DNA from: an uncultured Clostridia bacterium
Lineage (GTDB): Bacteria; Bacillota; Clostridia; TANB77; CAG-508
Reading direction: 5' to 3'
Assembly: GCA_947631315.1 (NCBI GenBank)
Contig: CANRLA010000044.1
Coordinates: 1-10,657, forward strand
DNA length: 10,657 bases
Part shown: positions 1 to 5,135 of the stretch, piece after piece
Layout of the letters: each line of letters opens with the position of its first letter
How positions within the stretch are numbered: position 1 is the first letter of the stretch
Notes under the pieces: generated by a model
Database searches by the model: none
The model's input: the letters and a program-made list of their open reading frames with translations, nothing else
What the model was told of the DNA's origin: nothing
Translations under genes and position numbers: made by a program

Positions 1-430
1 TATTAGATAAATCTTCTAAATACCATTCATTAACAAGTCCATTTATTTGTCTTGATTTTTTATTGGCTTCATTATTCGTATCAGCATTATCAACAATGCT
101 TACAAATCTAACTCCCCATTCAACAAATTTATTATGCAAATACTTTTCTATTACTTCCATATCTCTTGAAAATCTACTCTGTGTTTTGCATAGTACAATA
201 TTTATTCTTCCGTTTTCACAATCATTAATCAATCTATTAAAATCAGGTCTTTCAACTCCTGCTCCTGAATAATCATCATCGGAATAAATATCTACAACTT
301 CCCAACCTTGATCCAAAGCATATTTTAAAAGCATACTTTTTTGATTAGCGATTGACTCACTATCATCATTCTTATTTTTCTTATATCTATCCTCATCTGA
401 TAACCTACAATATACACCTACCTTTTCCAT
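1..430 (-). CDS. large serine recombinase, N-terminal part (cut by window edge)
   Basis: This gene encodes a serine site-specific recombinase that would cut and rejoin att sites to integrate or excise the element. Only the first 143 codons lie in the window. Reading from the ATG at 430-428, residues 1-14 are MEKVGVYCRLSDED, the usual beta-strand and nucleophile motif, with Ser11 the likely catalytic serine and Arg9 beside it. DDYSG (52-56), RPDF (61-64) and SRFSRD (85-90) match the conserved resolvase-domain signatures, including the arginines that position the DNA phosphate. The opening residues look like large (TnpX/TndX-type) recombinases rather than small resolvases, but the zinc-ribbon and coiled-coil region that would prove this is outside the window. 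A GAGGTG ribosome site lies 9 nt before the ATG. It is the last gene visible of a leftward operon, as expected at one end of an integrated element. Confidence 0.93.
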   Translation of the reverse strand, partial: MEKVGVYCRLSDEDRYKKNKNDDSESIANQKSMLLKYALDQGWEVVDIYSDDDYSGAGVERPDFNRLINDCENGRINIVLCKTQSRFSRDMEVIEKYLHNKFVEWGVRFVSIVDNADTNNEANKKSRQINGLVNEWYLEDLSN

Positions 431-433
431 TTA

Positions 434-463
434 CTACAACACCTCAATTCTGATTAGTTGTAG
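434..463 (-). promoter_or_regulatory. hairpin enclosing the recombinase ribosome binding site
   Basis: CTACAAC (434-440) and GTTGTAG (457-463) are a perfect 7-bp inverted repeat. The 16-nt loop holds the GAGGTG ribosome site of the recombinase, read on the minus strand. A stem flanking the ribosome site could modulate translation or bind a protein. It could also be chance in AT-rich DNA; nothing else supports a function. Confidence 0.25.
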
Positions 464-497
464 CAAACTTAAATCTATATGTGCATTATATAACATA

Positions 498-641
498 TCA
501 CGAATTATTTAAAGCTACGCTTAATTCTTCTTCTGCTAAAATAACTCGTAATAACTTTTTTGCTATAATGTCTTTTAATTCATTTTCTTCAATTGTTTGA
601 TCATTTTTTACTACATATACTACATTATAATTTACCTCCAT
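498..641 (-). CDS. 47-aa conserved-type small protein upstream of recombinase
   Basis: A 47-codon ORF starts at ATG 641-639 and ends at TGA 500-498, 67 nt before the recombinase start and in the same direction. The product begins MEVNYNVVYVVKNDQTIEEN and ends SVALNNS. It is charged and probably helical, with no membrane segment or signal peptide. A run of six G residues about 8 nt upstream can serve as the ribosome site. Small acidic proteins of this size often sit directly before large serine recombinase genes in Firmicutes elements, which suggests a role linked to recombinase expression or directionality. That is inference; I do not recognise a family. The frame stays open upstream through codons for KRKWGVDK to an amber stop at 668-666, preceded by a second start with a better ribosome site (see next entry). 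Confidence 0.6.
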   Translation of the reverse strand: MEVNYNVVYVVKNDQTIEENELKDIIAKKLLRVILAEEELSVALNNS

Positions 642-665
642 TTTATCTACCCCCCATTTTCTTTT

Positions 666-695
666 CTATAAAGAATATCCTCCTATTTTATTCAT
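666..695 (-). other. 9-codon ORF with strong ribosome site, in frame with the 47-aa gene
   Basis: ATG 695-693 follows an excellent AAGGAGG site at a spacing of 8 nt. It encodes only MNKIGGYSL before an amber codon at 668-666. The same frame then runs uninterrupted into the 47-aa ORF at 641, so one single-base change would give a 65-aa protein. It is either a nonsense-mutated start of the small gene, or a real leader peptide coupling translation from the upstream winged-helix gene, whose end (699) it nearly touches. Confidence 0.35.
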
Positions 696-698
696 ATA

Positions 699-1187
699 TC
701 AACCCTCCTTAAATCCACTTAATAATTTTTCCATATAAGCCTGTTCTTCAGGAGTTGCAGGATCTTCCTTACACACTTCTGGATGTTCTAACCAATATGG
801 AACTAATCTTTTATTTTTCTTATAACATTTTCTTGTATATTCTTTTCTTTTATATTGGTAATTTTTTTCTATACTTGTATTCTCATTTTTTTCTAACACC
901 TTAGAATTTTCTTGACTGACAATCGATTGATTTAAATAGATTCTTCGTCTTCCAAAAACATTAATAACTACTATATATTTTTTCCTTTTTAAATTATTAA
1001 TAGAATTAGATATTGTTTTTTCTTTCACATCTAATATATTAGCAAAGTAACTATTACTAGCGTAGCAATACTCCTTATTATTTGATAATGAGTTAATCAC
1101 TCCATAAACTAACTTATCTGTTTGGGAACAAGTTTGGTCACTTAATATTATTCTTGGTACAGCAATAAAATACCTTATGAAAGCCAT
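699..1187 (-). CDS. 162-aa winged-helix replication-initiator-like protein
   Basis: The product is 162 aa and starts MAFIRYFIAVPRIILSDQ. Residues 1-105 look like a winged helix-turn-helix of the HTH_36/replication-initiator N-terminal kind: a hydrophobic start with PRIIL, a helix around KLVYGVINSL, the recognition-helix region NILDVKEKTISNSINNLKRK, then a wing (YIVVINVFGRRRIYLN). A basic, Lys/Arg-rich linker follows (about 120-146), and the tail carries WLEHPEV and TPEEQAYMEKLL, an arrangement common in element-borne DNA-binding proteins of Firmicutes. Likely roles are replication initiation of the excised element or regulation of the recombinase operon. The ATG is preceded by a modest GGATGGG-type site. 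It lies 190 nt downstream of the 85-aa gene, with an inverted repeat in the gap that could be its target. The fold is moderately sure, the role is not. Confidence 0.65.
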   Translation of the reverse strand: MAFIRYFIAVPRIILSDQTCSQTDKLVYGVINSLSNNKEYCYASNSYFANILDVKEKTISNSINNLKRKKYIVVINVFGRRRIYLNQSIVSQENSKVLEKNENTSIEKNYQYKRKEYTRKCYKKNKRLVPYWLEHPEVCKEDPATPEEQAYMEKLLSGFKEG

Positions 1188-1225
1188 ATAATCCCATCCA
1201 TATAAATATAGTTTCCAATCGTCAT

Positions 1226-1291
1226 AGTTTGAGCTATAACATATATATTTTTATTAATTTTAGTTCTTTGAAATATGTTATAGTTCAAACT
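1226..1291. repeat. 19-bp inverted repeat with a small second hairpin beside it
   Basis: Arms at 1226-1244 and 1273-1291 (read as AGTTTGAGCTATAACATAT and its near-complement) pair over 19 bp with one mismatch around a 28-nt AT-rich loop. Next to it, ATCTTAT (1299-1305) and ATAAGAT (1312-1318) form a perfect 7-bp hairpin. The 190-nt gap 1188-1377 holds no gene. The repeat sits directly upstream of the 162-aa winged-helix gene, so it may be that protein's binding site, part of a replication origin, or an attenuator. It lacks a U-tract, so a simple terminator is less likely. Confidence 0.55.
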
Positions 1292-1377
1292 TGTATTCAT
1301 CTTATGTTTGTATAAGATAGGTTCTGATATAAGCCTTAATATCTTACCGAGCCCTCTTTACTAACGCTTTTAGCAAA

Positions 1378-1635
1378 TTAGTTAAGTGTTATGATGTACA
1401 TCCCATTATCGTATTCCTTATATATTAGATATTTTAGTTCTTCTAATAATTTAAGACTTCTTCTCAATCCAACATTTTTAATGTTCACTACTTTTTGTAT
1501 CTCTCCAACATTTATATCTGTGAGAATTTTATCAAATCCTTTGGTATAAATATATGAGTAGATCAATTTTGTTTCTTTTGGAAGCCTTTTATCTTTCCAA
1601 ATCTTTTGCGATATTTCTAGGTGCTTCATCCTCAT
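1378..1635 (-). CDS. 85-aa small winged-helix DNA-binding protein
   Basis: First gene of the leftward operon. The 85-aa product (or 83 aa from the ATG at 1629) reads MRMKHLEISQKIWKDKRLPK at its start and has the pattern of a minimal winged helix: helix 1 around ETKLIYSYIY, a recognition-helix region around NVGEIQKVVNIKNVGLRRSL, helix LKLLEELKYL and a beta hairpin IYKEYDNGMYIITLN. There is no room for another domain. An AGGAGG site lies 10 nt before the ATG at 1635. A competing ATG at 1639 opens only a 16-codon reading frame, so 1635 is preferred. The gene is driven by the promoter at 1685-1713 and its leader contains operator O1. By position it resembles phage and element early regulators (Cro- or excision-control-like), but I cannot name it. 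Confidence 0.6.
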   Translation of the reverse strand: MRMKHLEISQKIWKDKRLPKETKLIYSYIYTKGFDKILTDINVGEIQKVVNIKNVGLRRSLKLLEELKYLIYKEYDNGMYIITLN

Positions 1636-1653
1636 TCATAGCATTCCTCCTTT

Positions 1654-1676
1654 TTTTGATGAGTTTTACATCAAAA
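1654..1676. promoter_or_regulatory. operator O1, palindrome TTTTGATG-N7-CATCAAAA
   Basis: A perfect 8-bp inverted repeat with a 7-bp spacer. It lies just downstream of the predicted start point (about 1678) of the leftward promoter and 3 nt before the AGGAGG site of the 85-aa gene. A bound Xre dimer would block leftward transcription. Its half-site and spacing recur at O2. Confidence 0.65.
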
Positions 1677-1684
1677 CTACTATT

Positions 1685-1713
1685 AGTCTAGCATTATATT
1701 TTGAGTTTGTCAA
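1685..1713 (-). promoter_or_regulatory. leftward promoter for the winged-helix/recombinase operon
   Basis: On the minus strand a perfect TTGACA -35 (1713-1708) is followed after 17 nt by TAGACT (1690-1685). TGC directly precedes the -10, giving an extended -10. The start point should be near 1678, leaving a leader of about 40 nt that contains operator O1. Confidence 0.7.
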
Positions 1714-1727
1714 CACTATAATTACAG

Positions 1728-1750
1728 TTTTGTTGATTTTTACATCAAAT
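1728..1750. promoter_or_regulatory. operator O2, TTTTGTTG-N7-CATCAAAT
   Basis: This has the same 8-7-8 geometry as O1 with two differences from its palindrome (TTTTGtTG and CATCAAAt). It covers the -35 and most of the spacer of the rightward xre promoter, as expected for autorepression by the Xre protein. A lone further half-site, CATCAAAT, occurs at 1767-1774 near the xre start point. Confidence 0.6.
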
Positions 1751-1761
1751 TATGTTATACT
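1733..1761 (+). promoter_or_regulatory. rightward promoter for the Xre repressor
   Basis: TTGATT (1733-1738), 17 nt, then TATACT (1756-1761), with TGT before it making an extended -10. The predicted start point is near 1768, about 25 nt before the xre ATG. The -35 elements of the two divergent promoters are only 19 bp apart. Confidence 0.7.
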
Positions 1762-1792
1762 TGTTTCATCAAATGAGAAAGAGGTGCATAAC

Positions 1793-2341
1793 ATGTTAAA
1801 GAAAAATACTACTGAATTAGGTAAAGTAATAAGTGAAGCAAGAGAAAAAGTTGGTATCTCACAAAGAGAATTAGCAAGGCAAGCAAATATGGACTGTGCA
1901 GAAGTATCAAGAATAGAAGCTGGAAAAAGATTAAAACCCAATGTTCTATATTTAAAAGGAATTGCTGAAACATTAAACTTAAGCATGGTAGATCTAATGA
2001 AACTTGCAGGCTATGACGATATAGATATCAATTGGGGACAAGATTTTTCAAATAGAAGATCTACTACTGATTATCAAAAGCAAATAGAAAGTTATGAACA
2101 ATTTTATTTTGATGTTCTAGAAGAAATAGAAAACAGAAGAAAAGTTGACTTTGCTATTAAAGGTGGTATTGCTGATTTAATTGATAAATTAGAATTAGCT
2201 AAGACAGAAAAGAAAGACATTTCAAATGATGAAATACTAGATAGATTAAAAGAATTGATTCCTATGATTAGACCAAATTTAGAAAAATTCGATAAATCAA
2301 AATATCCATCATTTGATAAAGGATTATTTCCAAAAGGATAA
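1793..2341 (+). CDS. Xre-family repressor, 182 aa
   Basis: A Cro/C1-type helix-turn-helix regulator, probably the repressor of the divergent recombinase operon and of its own gene. Residues about 9-69 form the HTH: LGKVISEAREKVGISQREL, then ARQANMDCAEVSRIEAGKR with the typical SRIEAGKR recognition/turn segment, and LYLKGIAETLNLSMVDLMKL closing the domain. Residues 70-182 are charged and helical (YEQFYFDVLEEIENRRK, ILDRLKELI), probably for oligomerisation. They show no LexA/CI peptidase Ser-Lys pair and no ImmA-type neighbour is present, so how it is induced is unclear. The frame is open from 1730, but I chose ATG 1793 because GAGGTG at 1781-1786 sits at the right distance and the earlier start would lie upstream of the promoter's start point. 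A strong terminator follows at 2383. Confidence 0.88.
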   Translation: MLKKNTTELGKVISEAREKVGISQRELARQANMDCAEVSRIEAGKRLKPNVLYLKGIAETLNLSMVDLMKLAGYDDIDINWGQDFSNRRSTTDYQKQIESYEQFYFDVLEEIENRRKVDFAIKGGIADLIDKLELAKTEKKDISNDEILDRLKELIPMIRPNLEKFDKSKYPSFDKGLFPKG

Positions 2342-2382
2342 AATGGTGAAAGGCATTTTATTCATCCACAATTTTGTCAAAA

Positions 2383-2430
2383 AAAATAATCTTTTTGCCT
2401 TTTCGCAAAATTAGGCGTTAAGATTATTTT
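2383..2430 (+). terminator. rho-independent terminator after xre
   Basis: AAAATAATCTT (2383-2393) pairs perfectly with AAGATTATTTT (2420-2430), with an inner GCCT/AGGC stem (2397-2400 and 2413-2416). T-rich sequence follows on the plus strand and an A-run precedes it, so it may act in both directions. It lies 42 nt after the xre stop codon. Confidence 0.7.
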
Positions 2431-2435
2431 TATAT

Positions 2436-2488
2436 AAAAGATACGCATTATTGATTTAATTTAATAACCAATATGGTGCGTATCTTTT
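2436..2488. terminator. second long hairpin, possible bidirectional terminator
   Basis: AAAAGATACGCA (2436-2447) and TGCGTATCTTTT (2477-2488) form a perfect 12-bp stem with a 29-nt loop and are followed by more T residues. The long loop is less typical of a terminator, so it may be a protein-binding or transfer-related repeat at the edge of the structured region. Confidence 0.5.
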
Positions 2489-2514
2489 CTTTTTATTTAA
2501 ACTTGTTGAAATAA

Positions 2515-2625
2515 AAAGGCAATAACTTTACTTACGATAGTTTGTAATGTTATTGCTTTAATAGGGTTTCAAAAGGGATTTCCCCTTTGACCACTGTTAT
2601 TGGCTTGCCAATAGCGTAGTGGGTT
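2515..2625. other. cluster of three hairpins, candidate oriT or origin
   Basis: The 312-nt gap 2342-2653 has no gene. After the two terminator-like hairpins come three more in 110 bp: GCAATAAC (2519-2526) with GTTATTGC (2549-2556); TCAAAAGGGA (2569-2578) with TCCCCTTTGA (2581-2590), one mismatch; and a compound hairpin with CCACT (2591-2595) pairing AGTGG (2618-2622) outside TATTGGC (2598-2604) pairing GCCAATA (2607-2613). The last two abut exactly. This segment is visibly richer in G and C than its surroundings. Tandem inverted repeats in noncoding DNA between element genes are typical of transfer origins, but no nick site can be assigned from sequence alone. Confidence 0.4.
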
Positions 2626-2653
2626 ACTAAAACGCCACAAATCCGTAACAATA

Positions 2654-2980
2654 TTACATTTCTAAAAATTTGCAATATAATTTAAAATCTGGATCTGAAT
2701 TCTTTACAGTTTTAGTTTCTCGTCTTCCATCCTTATATTCAATTAAAAAAGTTGTTGTATCCTTATTTTTTGCAGAAACTGCACCTCCAACCAAGCCAAC
2801 TGGTCCTAATAAGGCACCACCAACTGCTCCTCTTGCAATTGCACTTCCTGCTTTTTTGGTGCTACTATTTCCTACAATCATAACCTTTTTTATATTTTTT
2901 TCCTTTGATGAGTCAGAAATGGCGCCAATAATTCCTCCAATAATGCATAAAACAAATAATATTAAAATAAAATCACCCAT
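2654..2980 (-). CDS. glycine-zipper membrane protein, 108 aa
   Basis: A small predicted membrane protein. From the chosen start (MGDFILILF), residues 4-22 form one hydrophobic segment (ILILFVLCIIGGIIGAI). Residues about 45-70 are a Gly/Ala-rich segment (GSAIARGAVGGALLGPVGLV) typical of glycine zippers that can pack in membranes. A soluble tail follows with a beta-like TTFLIEYKDGRRETKTVK. The frame is open upstream to a TTG at 3019 and an ATG at 3016, which overlaps the previous gene's stop as TGATG. I prefer ATG 2980 because it has an AGGGA site and places the membrane segment at the N-terminus as usual for this kind of protein; coupling at 3016 remains possible (120 aa). It forms a two-gene unit with the lipoprotein upstream. 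Function unknown; envelope or entry exclusion is speculation. Confidence 0.7.
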   Translation of the reverse strand: MGDFILILFVLCIIGGIIGAISDSSKEKNIKKVMIVGNSSTKKAGSAIARGAVGGALLGPVGLVGGAVSAKNKDTTTFLIEYKDGRRETKTVKNSDPDFKLYCKFLEM

Positions 2981-3015
2981 ATAAATCCCTACACTTTCTT
3001 TTAAAATAAATATCA

Positions 3016-3324
3016 TCAATTTAATCCAGATGATGATTTGTGCTCTAATTTCCCATCAATAAACTTTAGCACAATTCTTTTTGAGGAATCCTGATTGTCT
3101 ATGCAAGTATACCAGTCTTCGCCATCACTAGAATAATAATTGTCACATTCACCGCCTAGAATTGTTTTCACATTAGAATAAGAATCGCCATAGTCTATTC
3201 TTTCATATTTTTCTTTTGTGATATTTAATCCTGTACCATTTGAATATTCAAAACCCAAATCTTCCATGGAACATCCAGTAGAAGCAAATAACATTATTAC
3301 TAGAATAGTTAAAAACTTCTTCAT
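3016..3324 (-). CDS. small lipoprotein, DUF3862/BLIP-like fold
   Basis: A 102-aa exported lipoprotein. MKKFLTILVIMLFASTGC is a clear type II signal peptide, with lipobox ASTGC and lipidated Cys18. The mature part contains ITKEKYERIDYGDSYSNVKT, followed by ILGGECDNYYS and GEDWYTCI. The ITxxxYxxI-xG-SYxxV-xILGG pattern is characteristic of one repeat of the DUF3862/BLIP-like and SmpA/OmlA-like fold. Two mature cysteines (in GGECD and WYTCI) may form a disulfide. An AGGAG site precedes the ATG at about 9 nt, and a good promoter lies at 3346-3374. Its stop overlaps a possible ATG of the glycine-zipper gene, suggesting joint expression. Such lipoproteins are common in Firmicutes cells and mobile elements; the role here is unknown. 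Confidence 0.8.
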   Translation of the reverse strand: MKKFLTILVIMLFASTGCSMEDLGFEYSNGTGLNITKEKYERIDYGDSYSNVKTILGGECDNYYSSDGEDWYTCIDNQDSSKRIVLKFIDGKLEHKSSSGLN

Positions 3325-3345
3325 ACACTAACTCCTCTTACCAAA

Positions 3346-3374
3346 ATTATACACTTGAAACCCAATTTATGCAA
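3346..3374 (-). promoter_or_regulatory. promoter for the lipoprotein/glycine-zipper genes
   Basis: On the minus strand TTGCAT (3374-3369), 17 nt, then a perfect TATAAT (3351-3346). The start point should be near 3339, about 15 nt before the ATG and just ahead of the AGAGGAG ribosome site. Confidence 0.65.
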
Positions 3375-3412
3375 TGATTTATTAATATATATCTTAATAA
3401 TTTTTAGTGGGA

Positions 3413-3441
3413 TTAAGTTTTTTAATTATTAACTTTATAAT
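3413..3441 (+). promoter_or_regulatory. possible promoter for the second Xre gene
   Basis: TATAAT at 3436-3441 lies 17 nt after TTAAGT (3413-3418), a poor -35. The 174-nt intergenic region 3325-3498 is extremely AT-rich, so other -10-like matches exist and this choice is weak. No palindromic operator like O1 or O2 is seen here. Confidence 0.3.
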
Positions 3442-3498
3442 TTTTATATGAATAATATATATATTAATAACAAAAAATATAAAAAGGTGGTGATTTAA

Positions 3499-3765
3499 AT
3501 GACTACTATGGAACTGGTTGGATTAAATACAAAATGGTATAGATATCAATATAATCTTACACAAGAACAATTTGCAGGTAAAACAAAATTTAAAATGGCT
3601 TATATTAGTACTATAGAAAATGGACAAGCAAACCTAACTTGTAAGAATATCGATTGCATTGCTAAGTCATTTAATATCAAGCCTATATTATTATTTGAAG
3701 AAGAAACAGCTAACGCTGCAAAAAATCTACCAAAAAGAGTTGATATGCATAAAAAGTTAAAATAA
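3499..3765 (+). CDS. small Xre-family HTH protein, 88 aa
   Basis: A single-domain Cro/C1-type DNA-binding protein. Residues about 8-66 form the HTH: LNTKWYRYQYNLTQEQFAGK, then KFKMAYISTIENGQANLTCK with ISTIENGQ as the recognition helix and turn, and IDCIAKSFNIKPILLFEE as the closing helices. A short basic tail follows (KNLPKRVDMHKKLK). The ATG at 3499 has AAGGTGG 8 nt upstream; an ATG at 3508 is also possible. It differs clearly from the 182-aa repressor and has its own upstream region. It is convergent with the relaxase gene, 35 nt from it, and divergent from the lipoprotein gene. It may regulate the lipoprotein pair, the relaxase, or itself; no operator tells which. Confidence 0.85.
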   Translation: MTTMELVGLNTKWYRYQYNLTQEQFAGKTKFKMAYISTIENGQANLTCKNIDCIAKSFNIKPILLFEEETANAAKNLPKRVDMHKKLK

Positions 3766-3800
3766 TTGAAATTGATTTTATAAACTCACACCTCAAATCT

Positions 3801-5081
3801 TTACATTGACAAATAAGAAATATCATTATTGTCATCATCAACACTCCCACCATAATTAGCAAAAGTGTCTGTTTTATAATAATCAGGTACACTAGCATAT
3901 TCAAATAAACTATCTTCTCTTGTTGTACCTGTAGCAATATCTCTGACATCTTCCATTTCAAAATCATAGTTATCATAATATTCCTTAATCTCATTTTCAG
4001 CGTAATCTTTAACAGATTCCGTACCTATTTTCAAAAGTTTTCTAAAAAATTGTTTAATAGAATTTAATATTCTTGTTATTTGATACATTAAATTCCTATT
4101 TTCTTCTTTTAGGTTATCAACTTCTTTTTTATATCTTTGATTTTCTTTTTCAAGCGTTTTGTATCCACTAGCATAACTATCTATTTCATTAAAAACTTCT
4201 TTAATTTTAGGTTGTAATTCTACAACTTTTTTTGATTCTTTAACAATCTGTTGCATACTATTAAAAGTATCTGCATTGACAATTACTTGATTTTTATTAA
4301 AAGGCATATTTTTAGTTTTTTTCATCTTTTCATCAAACTCATTTATTGCTTTATCAAGTTTATCGTTTCGAATACTTAGATTTTCTTCTAGTTTTCTATT
4401 TATTTTCTTGTAATCTTTAATTTTGATGTGCTTTCTATCACTACCTTTAATTCCTCGCTCTAGATCATAACCTTTATCAATTAATCTCTTATGATATTTA
4501 TCTTGCAATTCTGATAAATGTACTTTATCCCTTATATATTGTTTTTTAGAAATAGTATATCTCTCTGTATTAGTTCTTTTATCAAACTTTTTAACAAGAG
4601 GAACAACAACACAATGAATATGTGGTGTTTTTTCGTCTAAATGAACTGTAGCATGTAAAACTTGTTCTTTAGTATATCCTAAATCCTCATAAACAAACTC
4701 CATACAGGTATCAGCCCATTCTTTTATATCATCTCTTGTCATATTTTCAAAAAATTGGTTAGTCGCTGTAAATAATAATTCATCAGCAACTACATTATTA
4801 GATTTATCCAACATTTGTTTAAAAGTCTTTCTTCTATCTGCTCGTTCTGTTTTCATTCTATCTTCATGTTCCTTTTTATAATCTTTTACAATATAATAAA
4901 ACCCCTTAACATATTTGTCTGTTAAGGGGACTAGTTCTATATTATATTTGCTTTTTTCTATATCTATATCTAGATTAGAATTATAAGCCTTTTTTTCTCT
5001 TTTGTTATGTGATCCAATTTGTGCTAAATCATGGATAGTCATTATTGGTTCACTTCTAAATATTGCATAATTTAAATTCAT
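3801..5081 (-). CDS. mobV: MobV-family relaxase (Mob_Pre, pMV158 MobM-like)
   Basis: DNA relaxase that would nick oriT, stay attached to the 5' end and lead one strand of the element into a recipient through a helper conjugation apparatus. The N-terminus carries YAIFRSEPI and then SHNKREKKAYNSN (24-36). His25 with Arg28 matches the MobV motif I, where histidine is the nucleophile in MobM. HLDEKTPHIHCVVVPL (147-162) is the metal-binding HxDExxPHxH motif. KKQYIRDKVHLSELQDKYHK, followed by LERGIKGSDRKHIKIKDY (207-224), is the typical end of the relaxase domain. Residues 225-350 are largely coiled coil, and the tail (361-426) is acidic. The length of 426 aa is normal for the family. The GAGG site is 8 nt before the ATG. 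It lies 54 nt after the kinase gene. No mobilization accessory or type IV secretion genes are visible, so the element looks mobilizable rather than self-transmissible. Confidence 0.93.
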   Translation of the reverse strand: MNLNYAIFRSEPIMTIHDLAQIGSHNKREKKAYNSNLDIDIEKSKYNIELVPLTDKYVKGFYYIVKDYKKEHEDRMKTERADRRKTFKQMLDKSNNVVADELLFTATNQFFENMTRDDIKEWADTCMEFVYEDLGYTKEQVLHATVHLDEKTPHIHCVVVPLVKKFDKRTNTERYTISKKQYIRDKVHLSELQDKYHKRLIDKGYDLERGIKGSDRKHIKIKDYKKINRKLEENLSIRNDKLDKAINEFDEKMKKTKNMPFNKNQVIVNADTFNSMQQIVKESKKVVELQPKIKEVFNEIDSYASGYKTLEKENQRYKKEVDNLKEENRNLMYQITRILNSIKQFFRKLLKIGTESVKDYAENEIKEYYDNYDFEMEDVRDIATGTTREDSLFEYASVPDYYKTDTFANYGGSVDDDNNDISYLSM

Positions 5082-5105
5082 ATATCAATCCTCACTTTCT
5101 TTTTT

Positions 5106-5134
5106 ATTATAAATAAAAGACACTTTAATGTGTC
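5106..5134 (-). promoter_or_regulatory. hairpin overlapping a possible mob promoter
   Basis: GACAC (5119-5123) and GTGTC (5130-5134) form a 5-bp hairpin directly after the kinase stop codon. On the minus strand a TTTTATTT tract follows, so it may be a weak terminator. A perfect TATAAT (5111-5106) lies 19 nt after AGGACA (5136-5131), a possible promoter for the relaxase. In pMV158 the relaxase binding site overlaps its own promoter, so this spot could also be an operator or part of oriT, but the canonical pMV158 nick sequence is absent. Confidence 0.35.
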
Positions 5135-5135
5135 C

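Noticed and set aside
63..272. 69-codon plus-strand open frame over the recombinase
   Set aside because: It is antisense to the clear serine recombinase frame and has low-complexity, unprotein-like composition.
1750..1986. 78-codon minus-strand open frame
   Set aside because: It is antisense to the xre promoter and HTH region and has no ribosome site.
2670..2984. 104-codon plus-strand open frame, proline-rich
   Set aside because: It mirrors the glycine-rich segment of the minus-strand membrane protein (Gly codons read as Pro).
3710..3994. 94-codon minus-strand open frame
   Set aside because: It overlaps the relaxase C-terminus in another frame and the Xre gene end, and is rich in Ile/Leu/Met from AT-rich acidic codons.
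3801..5135. Canonical pMV158-type oriT near the relaxase
   Set aside because: No TAGTGTGTTA-like nick sequence with its flanking repeats was found here or elsewhere in the window.
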